Shown here: piece after piece, positions 1 to 8,314 of the stretch
Layout of the letters: each line of letters starts with the position of its first letter
How positions within the stretch are numbered: the stretch's first letter is position 1
Assembly (NCBI RefSeq): GCF_014897315.1
Contig: NZ_JABUYL010000004.1
Span: forward strand, 1-64,000
Length of the DNA stretch: 64,000 nucleotides
Source: Proteus sp. FME41
GTDB taxonomy: Bacteria > Pseudomonadota > Gammaproteobacteria > Enterobacterales > Enterobacteriaceae
Direction of reading: 5' to 3'
Made by a program: the position numbers and the translations under genes
The notes under the pieces: generated by a model
What the model was told of the DNA's origin: nothing
Database searches by the model: none
The model's input: the letters and a program-made list of their open reading frames with translations, nothing else

Positions 1-51
1 AGTGACATACGGATTAACAGTCCGCCGTTCTACCAACTGAACTATGGAGGA
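1..51 (-). tRNA. tRNA-Asn (GTT), 5' part only; 3' part lies outside the window
   Basis: Read on the reverse strand this is the acceptor 5' side, D arm and anticodon arm of tRNA-Asn, with the GTT anticodon in the loop following CGGACT. All 51 bases match the complete tRNA at 2155-2230, and the match continues into the upstream hairpin-forming sequence. The T arm and CCA end are cut off by the window edge. It is the first of two copies in direct orientation. Confidence 0.93.
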
Positions 52-77
52 AGCGCGTTCTCGTGAGAACGAGGCGA

Positions 78-106
78 ATAATAGCTATCCTTCGCGGCCT
101 TGTAAA
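78..106 (-). promoter_or_regulatory. Promoter of the first tRNA-Asn copy
   Basis: On the reverse strand there is a -35 TTTACA (101-106), a 17-base spacer and a -10 TATTAT (78-83). A GC-rich stretch follows the -10 element, as in stringently controlled stable RNA promoters. Confidence 0.6.
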
Positions 107-348
107 GTAAAAAAATGAAAAAAAATACCGTTTGCTCAAGAGTCCATCAAGTTGTTTCTTTTTTGATAAAAATGTATAAAAAATAAATAGTTATCAGTAG
201 ATATTATGCTCAATAAGACATTTTTATTATGCGGTGTAATTCTAAAGCCGATAAGAAACAATAAGAGGTCTTTTCAAAAGAAAGTTTTTCATACTGTTTA
301 ATAATACAATGTAAGGAATGCAGAGGTTAAATAGAAGATTCAGAGATA

Positions 349-1290
349 ATGAACACCACCGATTTATCAACGCCGGTTTTAATTGAGTTCGAGGAATTTA
401 AAAAAACGCTTCTTTCCCATACAAAAAATAAAGAAGGAGGTTGGGATACGGCGGTTGCTGGATTAGCGCTGTGTCACTATACAACAACGACAGAATCAGA
501 AGGGTGGATGTATGAGCCAAGTTTGGCTATTGCTGCACAAGGTGCAAAACAAATAACAATAGGCTTAGAAACAAATTGTTATCGACCTATGAATATGCTT
601 TTGACATCGTCTGATATACCTACTTTTGCTAAAGTGTGTGAAGCCTCTAAAGAGGCACCATTTTTAGCTATCTTACTTAAATTAGATCTCTCTTTATTAC
701 CTGAATTATTAGCTGAGAATCGATTTGAATTATTGCAAGAACGTAATCAACATAGAGCTCAACAAGTCGTTCCCGCGACAGCACCAATATTACAAGCAGT
801 CACTAGACTTATTAAACTGATTAATACACCAGAAGATGCACCTTTCATTGCTCCTTTGATTCAAAAAGAGATCCTTTATTACTTATTACGATCAAATGGT
901 GGGGCAAGGCAGCAGTTATTGGCATCACAACATCCTCAATGCCGTCAAATTAATCATGCTCTTGATTGGGTTAAGCTACATTATCGAGACACTATTCGTA
1001 TTGAAGATTTGACCACATTAGTCGGAATGAGTACCTCTTCATTTCATTTCCATTTTAAAAATCGAACGGGTATGACACCATTACAATATCAAAAATGGCT
1101 ACGCCTTAATGAAGCCCGACGCATTATGTTAATTGAAATGGCAGACGTTTCTGAAGCTGCATTTAGAGTGGGATATGAAAGCCCATCACAATTTAGTCGT
1201 GAATATCATCGATTATTTGGTCTAGCCCCTTTAAAAGATATTCAACGATTAAAAGAATCTGACCCTGAAAGGGTATCTTTGGATTATTAG
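349..1290 (+). CDS. AraC-family transcriptional regulator with AraC_N sensor domain
   Basis: Predicted DNA-binding regulator of 313 aa. Residues about 20-175 resemble the cupin-like AraC_N domain found in YqhC-type regulators (motifs YEPSLAIAAQGAK and RPMNMLLTSSDIP). Residues about 205-300 form the double helix-turn-helix of the AraC family (LTTLVGMSTSSFHFHFK and a second helix around RVGYESPSQFSREYHRLFG). It lies 89 bases upstream of the mdaB-like gene in the same direction. Regulators of this class often control neighbouring oxidoreductases, so mdaB is a plausible target (inference). The ribosome binding site is weak. The gene lies between two tRNA-Asn copies. Confidence 0.85.
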   Translation: MNTTDLSTPVLIEFEEFKKTLLSHTKNKEGGWDTAVAGLALCHYTTTTESEGWMYEPSLAIAAQGAKQITIGLETNCYRPMNMLLTSSDIPTFAKVCEASKEAPFLAILLKLDLSLLPELLAENRFELLQERNQHRAQQVVPATAPILQAVTRLIKLINTPEDAPFIAPLIQKEILYYLLRSNGGARQQLLASQHPQCRQINHALDWVKLHYRDTIRIEDLTTLVGMSTSSFHFHFKNRTGMTPLQYQKWLRLNEARRIMLIEMADVSEAAFRVGYESPSQFSREYHRLFGLAPLKDIQRLKESDPERVSLDY

Positions 1291-1379
1291 GCAAGAATAA
1301 TGGAGAAATGAGTTAAAGCAATAATGAATGATTGCGTTACAGTCATGCTATTAGATATTGGTATATAAAGGAGTTTGAA

Positions 1380-1973
1380 GTGGCTAACGTATTTATTATT
1401 AATGCATCAAAAGAATTTGATGGTTCAGAAGGTAAACTCAACGATTATTTAACGCACGTTGCGACAACGTTATTATCTTCACATCAGATAAATGTGCAAT
1501 CAACACGTATTGATGATGGCTACGATAATGATGAAGAAGTTGATAAATATTTATGGGCTGACGTGATTATTTATCAAATGCCAGCATGGTGGATGGAAGG
1601 GCCTTGGATTTTAAAAAAATATATCGATGATGTGTTTAGTGCCGGTCACGGGAAAATGTTTATTGATGATGGGCGTACTCGAAAAGATCCATCCCAAAAA
1701 TATGGTTCTGGTGGATTACTACAAGGTAAAAAATACCTACTCTCTGTGACTTGGAATGCGCCATTTGAATCGTTTGAAGAACAAGAGCAATTCTTTGAAG
1801 GAAAAGGTATTGATGCTGTGTATTTTCCATTCCACAAAGCAAATCAGTTTTTAGGCATGGAAGGATTAAAAACCTTTGGAATGTTTGATGTAGTAAAACA
1901 ACCTCAAATTGAAAAAGATGTTGAGGCATATAAAAAGCACTTAGAACAAGAAATTATTGGTTTGTATCGTTAA
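1380..1973 (+). CDS. mdaB: MdaB-type NAD(P)H:quinone oxidoreductase
   Basis: Flavodoxin-fold FAD enzyme of about 197 aa. The family reduces quinones by two electrons with NADPH and protects against quinone stress. The sequence follows E. coli MdaB closely, including LWADVIIYQMPAWWMEGPW, DGRTRKDPSQKYGSGG and FPFHKANQFLGME, and the length agrees with the 193-aa family. I chose the GTG at 1380 because AAGGAG precedes it at good spacing and the protein then begins MANVFIINAS as in the family. An upstream in-frame TTG at 1332 would add 16 unlike residues. It probably responds to the AraC-type regulator just upstream (inference). Confidence 0.9.
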   Translation: MANVFIINASKEFDGSEGKLNDYLTHVATTLLSSHQINVQSTRIDDGYDNDEEVDKYLWADVIIYQMPAWWMEGPWILKKYIDDVFSAGHGKMFIDDGRTRKDPSQKYGSGGLLQGKKYLLSVTWNAPFESFEEQEQFFEGKGIDAVYFPFHKANQFLGMEGLKTFGMFDVVKQPQIEKDVEAYKKHLEQEIIGLYR

Positions 1974-2116
1974 ACGTAGCCAAGCGTATTTATTGGCTAT
2001 CTCTTATTCACAAGAAGCCCAAACCGCCACAATACGGTAGAAATAAAAAAATAGATTAAAAATGAGGAAAAGTGGCTGATTTTAATAGAAAAATATTGTT
2101 TGAATAGTTAATAGCA

Positions 2117-2147
2117 AAAAGCCCGCACTGTAATAGCGCGGGCTTTT
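2117..2147 (-). terminator. Bidirectional intrinsic terminator 3' of tRNA-Asn
   Basis: AAAAGCCCGC (2117-2126) pairs with GCGGGCTTTT (2138-2147) around an 11-base loop, giving T-runs on both strands. It lies just downstream of the reverse-strand tRNA-Asn and also downstream of mdaB, so it can serve both. Confidence 0.8.
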
Positions 2148-2154
2148 CTAAATT

Positions 2155-2230
2155 TGGCTCCTCCAACTGGACTCGAACCAGTGACATACGGATTAACAGT
2201 CCGCCGTTCTACCAACTGAACTATGGAGGA
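2155..2230 (-). tRNA. tRNA-Asn (GTT)
   Basis: A complete 76-base tRNA on the reverse strand, from TCCTCCATAGTTC to the encoded GAGCCA end. The anticodon GTT follows CGGACT. The T arm contains GGTTCGAGTCC and the acceptor stem pairs TCCTCC with GGAGGA-type bases. It is the second of two direct copies (the other begins at 51). Confidence 0.96.
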
Positions 2231-2256
2231 AGCGTGTTCTCTTGAGAACGAGGCGC

Positions 2257-2285
2257 ATAATAACGATGATATATCAGTGTGTCAA
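2257..2285 (-). promoter_or_regulatory. Promoter of the second tRNA-Asn copy
   Basis: On the reverse strand there is a -35 TTGACA (2280-2285), exactly 17 bases, then a -10 TATTAT (2257-2262) and a GC-rich discriminator. The -10 and downstream part is shared with the first copy, but the -35 and spacer differ. Confidence 0.65.
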
Positions 2286-2334
2286 CGCTAAAAGTAGATT
2301 AAATGTTTGTTTGGTTGGTTTATCGACAAAGTGG

Positions 2335-2385
2335 TTAAATAATAGAAATTATTCTCCGTGTTGTTGTGGTAACCACGGAGAATAA
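2335..2385 (-). terminator. Intrinsic terminator of ylaC
   Basis: A perfect 12-bp stem (2349-2360 with 2374-2385) around a 13-base loop begins two bases after the ylaC stop codon. On the reverse strand it is followed by the U-rich tract TTTCTATTATTT. Confidence 0.7.
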
Positions 2386-2386
2386 A

Positions 2387-2893
2387 TTAAGCTTGGGGGG
2401 ATAATTGTGATGCTGAAATTGATTTTTGAATGGGATCAAACGCCATTAAGTAAACATCATAAAAATGAATTTCTTGTTTTTTACGAATAATTTCTTGAAT
2501 GTCTTCTTTTATTTGTTGAGAGATGGCTGGGTGCTGGTGGATCTCATTAATTGCTTCATCAGATAATTTTTCAAAGGTATACCATTCACCGTTATAGCAA
2601 ACTCTTAAATCCAGTACGCCAATATCTTCAAATTTATAGACAGGTTTAATATCAAATAACAATACCCCAGCCATAACCAAGAACATAGCAGTAAAAAGGA
2701 CGAGTGAGATAACACCAAAGTAAGGAGAATAAATTAATAAAGCAGCAAGCAGTATATAAGAAAGAACCATACTGATGCATAACCAGATATGATTTTTTAA
2801 AAATTGACTATTAAAATGTGGTTTGCCGTCTCTTTTTTCTGCTTTATTGATCCGATCTAAATCACGTTCTAAGATTTCTTTTAATACATTCAT
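2387..2893 (-). CDS. ylaC: YlaC-family inner membrane protein
   Basis: A 168-aa protein of unknown biochemical role, similar to E. coli YlaC. Recognisable stretches are EKRDGKPHFN near the N-terminus and YKFEDIGVLDLRVCYNGEWY in the middle. Two hydrophobic segments (about residues 33-53 and 57-80) suggest a membrane hairpin with a cytosolic C-terminal half. The start at 2893 is preceded by AAGGTG at proper spacing; the longer frame from 2923 adds 10 residues without a good ribosome binding site. It stands alone, with its own terminator. Confidence 0.85.
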   Translation of the reverse strand: MNVLKEILERDLDRINKAEKRDGKPHFNSQFLKNHIWLCISMVLSYILLAALLIYSPYFGVISLVLFTAMFLVMAGVLLFDIKPVYKFEDIGVLDLRVCYNGEWYTFEKLSDEAINEIHQHPAISQQIKEDIQEIIRKKQEIHFYDVYLMAFDPIQKSISASQLSPQA

Positions 2894-3214
2894 TGTAAAC
2901 ACCTTAAGAGATGAATGTTGCAAACTTGTTTCTGGTAACTAGATTATCATGGAGACAAGCTAAGCGGGTAGAACAGTTTTTTTCAAATTCACCTGCTAAC
3001 TGTTATTGTGATGACGTTAAGATTATTCTTAGTTGTTGTTAATAAAAGAGATAAAATATCAAATAAATTTTATAGGTAGTGATAAAAATAGAGGAATAAT
3101 TGTATTTTTAATGTGCAATTCTCCTTTTTTTAATCTTTAGACACATAAAACTATTGCTATTAAACTTGTCTCATGCGTTAATGAGTAAGGCCTAAAAACA
3201 GACCTGATTTATGA

Positions 3215-3243
3215 TTGACATTCTAAGTTAATGAGTTTTAAAC
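3215..3243 (+). promoter_or_regulatory. Possible promoter and leader of the cold-shock gene
   Basis: TTGACA (3215-3220), 17 bases, then TTAAAC (3238-3243), which would give a 5' untranslated leader of roughly 100 bases. Long structured leaders are typical of cspA-type genes. No clear cold-box was identified, and the -10 match is poor. Confidence 0.35.
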
Positions 3244-3349
3244 AGCATCGCTTTTTGACCGTTTTCTTCATGTATGCCCATAAGTTATAGGTGGTTCAGG
3301 CCAGTAGATGCCGAGAAGGCAACGTTTTATTGATATATAGGAAAGTTAC

Positions 3350-3562
3350 ATGTCTGACAAAATGAAAGGTCAAGTTAAGTGGTTCAACGAGTCTAAAGGC
3401 TTTGGTTTTATTACTCCAGCAGACGGAAGCAAAGACGTATTCGTTCACTTTTCTGCCATTCAAGGTAACGGTTTCAAAACTCTGGCTGAAGGTCAGAACG
3501 TAGAATTTACAATTGAAAACGGTGCAAAAGGTCCAGCTGCTGCTAACGTAACAGCTCTGTAA
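3350..3562 (+). CDS. CspA-family cold-shock protein
   Basis: A 70-aa single cold-shock domain protein, an RNA/single-stranded DNA chaperone. RNP1 (KGFGFI, about residues 16-21) and RNP2 (VFVHF, about 30-34) are both present. The sequence sits between E. coli CspA and CspE/CspC ([40 protein letters not shown]), so no paralogue letter is assigned. It is preceded by a 450-base gap and followed directly by a strong terminator, so it is monocistronic. Codon use is that of a highly expressed gene. Confidence 0.95.
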   Translation: MSDKMKGQVKWFNESKGFGFITPADGSKDVFVHFSAIQGNGFKTLAEGQNVEFTIENGAKGPAAANVTAL

Positions 3563-3588
3563 TTTAAAGCCTTTTAAAAATATTCTTC

Positions 3589-3620
3589 AAGCCTGTCACC
3601 TTATGGTGGCAGGCTTTTTC
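3589..3620 (+). terminator. Intrinsic terminator of the csp gene
   Basis: AAGCCTGTCACC (3589-3600) pairs over 12 bp with GGTGGCAGGCTT (3605-3616), with one G-U pair and a TTAT loop, followed by a T-run. Confidence 0.92.
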
Positions 3621-3672
3621 TTTATGGGTAAAATAAAGAAAAAGAGAATGATTATATTTATCAGGAGAGAAA

Positions 3673-3867
3673 ATGCAGGTTAGTGATAAAGTTGTTGTAA
3701 AAACAGATGGCATTGATGATCGTGAAGGTACTATCCTACTTATCGAAGAATTTAATGAAGGAACAATGTATTTAGTCTCATTGCCAGAATACCCAAAAGG
3801 AATTTGGTTTTTTAATGAAAAAGAAGGTGATGAAGGTATTTTTGTTAGGCCAATACAACAAAAGTAA
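3673..3867 (+). CDS. Small acidic protein of unknown function
   Basis: A 64-aa ORF with a good ribosome binding site (AGGAGA, 7 bases before the ATG) between the csp terminator and the mgtC promoter. The N-terminal pattern [25 protein letters not shown] is reminiscent of small beta-barrel (KOW/SH3-like) folds, but I do not recognise a named family. It is acidic (many D/E) with no signal peptide or membrane segment. Its stop codon is only a few bases upstream of the PhoP box of mgtC. It is probably a real gene, given its ribosome binding site and sensible codon use. Confidence 0.65.
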   Translation: MQVSDKVVVKTDGIDDREGTILLIEEFNEGTMYLVSLPEYPKGIWFFNEKEGDEGIFVRPIQQK

Positions 3868-3871
3868 ATTT

Positions 3872-3917
3872 TGTTTAGGTACGGTTCATTTACATTTTTA
3901 AATCAGCTACTTATACT
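3872..3917 (+). promoter_or_regulatory. PhoP box and sigma70 promoter of mgtC
   Basis: The direct repeat TGTTTA-N5-GGTTCA (3872-3888) matches the PhoP box (two GTTTA-like half-sites 11 bases apart). It abuts a -35 TTTACA (3889-3894), followed by a 17-base spacer and a -10 TATACT (3912-3917). The predicted transcript starts near 3924, about 350 bases before the mgtC ATG. PhoP control of mgtC is established in Salmonella; its operation here is inferred. Confidence 0.7.
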
Positions 3918-3947
3918 TTGACTAAATTTTAGTGGGGAGAAAGCATC

Positions 3948-4019
3948 TTGGATATACAAAGTTGTAGGTTAACGATAAATCAATTAACCCAAAATAGACT
4001 TATTCAAACCGTCTGGTAG
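3948..4019 (+). CDS. Candidate leader peptide ORF 1 of mgtC (23 codons)
   Basis: A 23-codon reading frame starts at TTG 3948, eight bases after a strong GGGGAG ribosome binding site, and ends with TAG at 4017-4019. The peptide begins MDIQSCRLTINQ and ends RLIQTVW. It occupies the position of mgtM, the upstream ORF in the Salmonella mgtCBR leader, but I cannot claim sequence similarity. The stop codon is followed within 20 bases by a stem-loop at 4038-4063, so ribosome progress here could influence RNA folding. The TTG start lowers confidence. Confidence 0.45.
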   Translation: MDIQSCRLTINQLTQNRLIQTVW

Positions 4020-4037
4020 GCTATTTTCTTCATTAAA

Positions 4038-4063
4038 ACTGCTTACCACTTTTGGTGGGCAGT
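4038..4063 (+). promoter_or_regulatory. Stem-loop in the mgtC leader
   Basis: ACTGCTTACCA (4038-4048) pairs with TGGTGGGCAGT (4053-4063) over 11 bp, including two G-U pairs, around the tetraloop CTTT. It lies between the two leader ORFs. It has no T-run, so it is more likely a folding switch element than a terminator. Confidence 0.55.
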
Positions 4064-4153
4064 GCATTGGTAATATTCCTTTCTTAATATTTCTGTTGTT
4101 GCATCTACCCAAATGACATTCCCTTATTTCATATAAAAGAGAAGGGTAAAGGT

Positions 4154-4204
4154 ATGTGCTACCTATTTTTTTCATTATTTCCTCCGCCTAGTGTGATTAA
4201 TTAA
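4154..4204 (+). CDS. Candidate proline-rich leader peptide ORF 2 of mgtC (16 codons)
   Basis: ATG 4154 to TAA 4202-4204 encodes MCYLFFSLFPPPSVIN. Purine-rich GAAGGG and AAAGG lie upstream. Three consecutive proline codons (4181-4189) fall just before the terminator-like hairpin at 4211-4236. This parallels mgtP, the proline-codon ORF of the Salmonella mgtC leader, where slow decoding of prolines increases mgtC expression. The function here is inferred from architecture; the peptide itself is seen directly. Confidence 0.55.
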   Translation: MCYLFFSLFPPPSVIN

Positions 4205-4207
4205 TTT

Positions 4208-4239
4208 CAATACTCTGAAATTTCAGAGGGTATTTTTCA
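4208..4239 (+). terminator. Terminator-like hairpin (attenuator) just before mgtC
   Basis: TCTGAAATTTCAGA (4214-4227) is self-complementary, flanked by ATAC and GGTAT that extend the stem with a small bulge, and followed by ATTTTTC. It lies about 40 bases before the mgtC start and directly after the stop of the proline-rich leader ORF. That is the expected place for a transcription attenuator. Confidence 0.5.
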
Positions 4240-4274
4240 TATTGATTTTTAATCATCATGTAGAGGAAATAAAC

Positions 4275-4973
4275 ATGACGATGACACCTTATGTTTTAAA
4301 TCTTGTTATTGCGATGTGCCTTGGTGCTTTGATTGGTGCGGAGCGCCAATGGCGACAAAGAATGGCAGGCTTAAGAACTAATGCTTTAGTTTCAACTGGA
4401 GCGGCTGTTTTTATCTTAAGTTCAATCGAAACGTCACCAGACAGCCCTGGCCGAATCGCAGCTCAAGTTGTTTCAGGAATAGGATTTCTAGGCGCAGGCG
4501 TTATTATGCGTGAAGGTATGAATATTCGAGGACTTAATACGGCGGCAACGCTTTGGTGCTCAGCAGGAATTGGTGTGTTATGTGGCTTAGGTCTATATCA
4601 ATTAGCAACTATAGCAACACTTCTTATTCTTTGTGCCAATATATTATTACGAGAAGCCGCTCAACGAATTAATGCCCAACCTCAACTTCAGGCAGCCGAT
4701 ATTGAGCAACGTTACTCAATCCGCATTATTTGTGACGCAGAAGATGAGGTTTTAGTTAGAACGCTGATTTTACAAGCCCTAAATGGTTTACATGTTCGGC
4801 TACAATCTTTGAGCAGCGCTGACACACTAATGCCTTGTCAACTGGAAGTTTGTGCTGAATTGCTGGCAACACCTCTTGAGCAAAAAGAGATAGAGGCTAT
4901 CGTGTGTCGAGTAAGCTTAGAAAAGAGTGTCAGTGCGATTAATTGGAAAATTGCGATAGAACACTCGGTGTAG
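4275..4973 (+). CDS. mgtC: MgtC-family virulence/Mg2+-starvation membrane protein
   Basis: A 232-aa inner membrane protein. In Salmonella, MgtC supports survival in macrophages and growth in low Mg2+, and inhibits the F1Fo ATP synthase. The sequence is very close to Salmonella MgtC (231 aa): GALIGAERQWRQRMAGLRTNALVSTGAAVFILSS, SPDSPGRIAAQVVSGIGFLGAGVIMREG and GLNTAATLWCSAGIGVL. Four to five hydrophobic segments fill the first 140 residues and a cytosolic ACT-like domain follows. ATG 4275 is chosen because AGAGGAA precedes it; an upstream in-frame start at 4242 lacks one. No mgtB follows; a terminator does. Confidence 0.93.
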   Translation: MTMTPYVLNLVIAMCLGALIGAERQWRQRMAGLRTNALVSTGAAVFILSSIETSPDSPGRIAAQVVSGIGFLGAGVIMREGMNIRGLNTAATLWCSAGIGVLCGLGLYQLATIATLLILCANILLREAAQRINAQPQLQAADIEQRYSIRIICDAEDEVLVRTLILQALNGLHVRLQSLSSADTLMPCQLEVCAELLATPLEQKEIEAIVCRVSLEKSVSAINWKIAIEHSV

Positions 4974-5007
4974 TGAACAATTTATTTATGATTTATTTCT
5001 AGTTATC

Positions 5008-5040
5008 GCTCTCTATATTTTATATAGGGAGCTTTTTTTA
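5008..5040 (+). terminator. Intrinsic terminator of mgtC
   Basis: GCTCTCTATAT (5008-5018) pairs with ATATAGGGAGC (5022-5032), one G-U pair, followed by a run of seven T. It closes the mgtC transcript 35 bases after the stop codon. Confidence 0.85.
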
Positions 5041-8000
5041 TTAGGGCTCGGGATAGACATCAGATATCAAAAATCATCTTAAAAGAATATGAATATTTAA
5101 AAAGTGACAGCAATATAACCTTATAGTTTATAAGTAGATAAATTCGGTGCTTAATTTTAAAACTAAGTTATTTCAACGAGAATAATGAGATCCCAGTCAT
5201 ACATTAAGTATTATTACTAACATATAGAAATAAAGTATTTTGTTTGTGTAATTATTTAATTTGTAACTATTACTTTATGGAATAAAAAACAGAGGATTTT
5301 ATTTATAAAGATCTAATTAAAAAAGAGGATAGAGTAGTCATATTCATTTTCCATTTAATCAAAACAAACATTTTTACTTAGTTTGATTAGTCGCCCATTA
5401 TTTGTATTGTGGTTAACCCGTATATAATGAGGTTTGAATGAAAAATGATGAGTTCGTTTTGAGCGTAATTGATATGGCATCCTTTTTTTATTAATCATTG
5501 ATCTTAGGCCGATTTGATTTATCACTGTTTATTTTATTTTGAATAAGCAGTAAACCCTAAAATCAAGTAAGCGTTTGCACTTTACTGTTTACTTATTAAA
5601 TGAGGCCATTAGGCGTATTGTAGGACAAATAATCGTTATTAAGGGGCTTAGTGCAGTATAGAATCTTGGGCGATAATATGTGTTTTCTATTGATTATATT
5701 GGGTTTTTTTTAATACCTGAATTATACTCTCAAATTATTTCAATGTATTTGGTGAAAACATTATCAATATTTTTTATCTGATTTAGTTTAAATCTTATTT
5801 TTTAAGTAATATTTTTAATTTAACTAAGTCAATGCTCAAAAAAAAGAAGGAAGAGATCGACTAAATAGGTTGTTTTAACCGCTACAGTAAAGCTGATGAA
5901 TTACGTAATTATGTGGTTTGTAATTGCTTATCAATGATGTGCCAATTTTTTTTGAAAAACTATAAGATTTTTTGTAAAAAACATGTAGAAAAATTGATAT
6001 CAATAAGTAATCTTATAATGAGAGTAGAAAAATCACACCAACCTTTTCTTTTGATAAAATAATCATTTCAACGTTGTGTTATTTATAACTTTGTCAAGGA
6101 CGTAAATCTTACTTATTACAGAAAGAGAATTATCTTAGTGTGAAATAGATGTACCATTCTGCTCTATTCTAGAAATAAATATAAAGGATAATTGTGATAT
6201 TGACCTTTTTTGATTTACTAAAAAAGATAAGATAAGCGTTAATTTAAAAAAAGTGTAAGTAAAAAAGAAGATCAATCATTTCAAGATAGCTTACAAAGAA
6301 TGATGAAGCTCATTTCAATAGAACTGAAAGCAATACACAAAGTATTTGCATTCACGTCATGAATAATCTCAATTATTACTTTTGAAAAATACCGTTACAA
6401 TATTTTTCAAGTTTTTTACTTTAGAAAGAACTAGAACGTTTTTGTGTCATAAATTACTCGGCTCGGTTATTTGTTTTTAAGAATAATCTAATAAATGAGA
6501 TATAGATCTTGAATATTTAGATATATCAATATTTTTATTACATTCTGGTGGAGAAGAAAAGCCTTTTTAAACCTAAAATTACGCCTAAAAAAGGTAATAA
6601 AACGAGTCAAATTAGTGGTAAGAGCAGAGGAATATTTAGAAATATATTTTAGCTATCTAAGTAAAGATATAACGATAGTTAAATCTTTGCGCTCTCCTAA
6701 TCCCGTTAACATCAACTTTTGTTAAGCAATGGTGTTACATAGAAGTCAGCACTTTTGGTGCTGTAATGCCTTGAGACTTGTGCTAACTAGGTTGAAAAGA
6801 AGGTGCAGGGCATACAAGGTAAAGGAAAGTGAAAGAATGCTCATCATTTATAGGTGTAAAATAACTTACGTTCATAAGTAGTTTCAATGACAGAAAGTAA
6901 CATTTGATATTTTATAGTTTGTATTGATGCTAATAGAGTAGTCAATAAGATGTTATTTTGATCATATTTATTTTACGGTGTTTACATTGAAAAGGCCGAC
7001 GTATACAAGTGTAAACTGTAGGGCGTTGTATTTGCCAGTAAAGAGATTTTCTGTGTTAAAAGACAATCAAAAATAGGAAAAACAGAATTTATATTCTGTC
7101 TTATTCTTTTATGAATTAATCACTTTGTATTGGGGATCTTTGAGTCTTTTTTTATAAAATTGAAATTTATATTCTAAAATTGATTTCATTTTTATAATAA
7201 AAAAAGACAAATAATATAAGATATAAAATTATTTGATTACTTTATTTGTTCTATTAACTATTATCGCTATAACTAAATTCTACTTGTCTTTTTGATATAA
7301 ATAAACTTATTTGAATAACGTTGTATTTTAAATCATCTCGATATTTTAAATAAAAAATGGCTAATTATTATAAATATATTATTTATTACTTACATTTTAC
7401 TTAAGCTAAATATTGTATTATTATTATATTCCAATTAACTTTGATAATAAAATCATAATTATTTTTTATTAAATCAAATAGATTTTTAATCTTATTTTAA
7501 TATTGTGATCCTAATAATAAAGGTAAGGATTTGCTTATAAAATACACATCAATTCATAAATAAAACTTAATTATATGGAGATATTATTTATCTATGATTA
7601 ATTTACAGTCAATAAAACTCTTATTAAGAGTTCTGTAATCCAAGTGTTAACGTGACTTTATTAATCATTAGTTAAATTTCATTGTTTCTGTAGAAACTTT
7701 AATAATATGGAAATAAATATTCAATGATTTAGGGGGAAAGGTGCATAACTAAGAATTTAATTTTATATGACTTTTCCTACTATCTTTAAAATGCACATCA
7801 TTATCTTATTGATTTTAAAGTATAATTAATTTTATTAAATGGGTTTAAAAAAATGGATAACTATAAGTAATTATAATTGTCTGTTTTTTAATCAAATTGT
7901 AAATAAAAAGTGATCATTTCTGAAGGTTTAAGTAAATGATGAAAAAAATAATATCTATAGAAATATTTATTAAATTGGAATGAGTCGTTTAGATAAAGAT

Positions 8001-8232
8001 GAGGAGGAGGTATTGCAATATATGTTACTGTGATCAAAAAAATCTCCAATTGTAGATTTGTCAAATTTTTATGCTGTATTTTTAGGTTTATAAGTTTAAT
8101 AGATCGTATAAAATAAAAAATTATCATTAATATTTTAATTAGGGTAGATTCGCTTATTAATTTACACGAAGTTTTATTACTTTTATCACTTGAATAGTTA
8201 ATGAACTAATTCCATAATAATGATTATCTTTT
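5041..8232. other. AT-rich stretch without recognisable genes, upstream of flhDC
   Basis: About 3.2 kb with no reading frame I can support on either strand. The one longer frame (reverse, 7888-8127) has a composition typical of random AT-rich DNA and no homology I recognise. Stop codons are dense in all frames and T/A runs are frequent, as in H-NS-bound silencing or xenogeneic regions (inference). Slightly GC-richer islands occur near 5390-5680, 6690-6840 and 6960-7060. An inverted repeat of AATAAG/GTAAAC elements lies at about 5542-5601. A terminator-like hairpin lies at 7082-7099. Confidence 0.6.
7016..7110 (+). ncRNA. Very tentative small RNA in the flhDC upstream region
   Basis: A promoter-like pair, TTTACA (6981-6986), 17 bases, TACAAG (7004-7009), precedes a slightly GC-richer stretch. 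This ends in the hairpin ACAGAAT-TTAT-ATTCTGT (7082-7099) followed by CTTATTCTTTT. The stem is only 7 bp and AT-rich, and the -10 is imperfect, so this is a suggestion only. Confidence 0.18.
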
Positions 8233-8248
8233 TGTGATGTGACTCACA
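8233..8248 (+). promoter_or_regulatory. CRP (cAMP receptor protein) site upstream of flhDC
   Basis: TGTGATGTGACTCACA is a perfect TGTGA-N6-TCACA palindrome core, the consensus for CRP binding. Its centre (8240.5) is about 72 bases before the predicted start point at about 8313, the same spacing as the activating CRP site of E. coli flhDC (-71.5). Confidence 0.8.
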
Positions 8249-8276
8249 TAGTATTTAAATTAGACTACTTTATCCG

Positions 8277-8306
8277 TTGAATAACTTAATCGTTAAGGAG
8301 TAAAGT
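8277..8306 (+). promoter_or_regulatory. Predicted flhDC promoter
   Basis: TTGAAT (8277-8282), 18 bases, then TAAAGT (8301-8306), predicting a start near 8312-8313 and a leader of about 237 bases (E. coli flhDC leader is about 200). The choice is supported by the CRP site upstream and the RcsB box just downstream, both at E. coli-like spacing. Other weak -10 sequences exist nearby. Confidence 0.5.
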
Positions 8307-8314
8307 TGTCGCGT

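Noticed and set aside
3984..4175. Reverse-strand 63-codon frame in the mgtC leader
   Set aside because: It lies opposite the structured leader with its two short ORFs and has no ribosome binding site; the forward-strand regulatory reading explains this sequence better.
6700..6840. GC-richer patch with AGCAC/GGTGCT stem as a decayed gene or small RNA
   Set aside because: No promoter-terminator pair or protein-like frame could be joined to it; kept only as a note on the gap.
7888..8127. Reverse-strand 79-codon frame upstream of flhDC
   Set aside because: Composition (Phe, Tyr, Ile, Leu, Asn) is that of translated AT-rich DNA, there is no ribosome binding site and no family resemblance.
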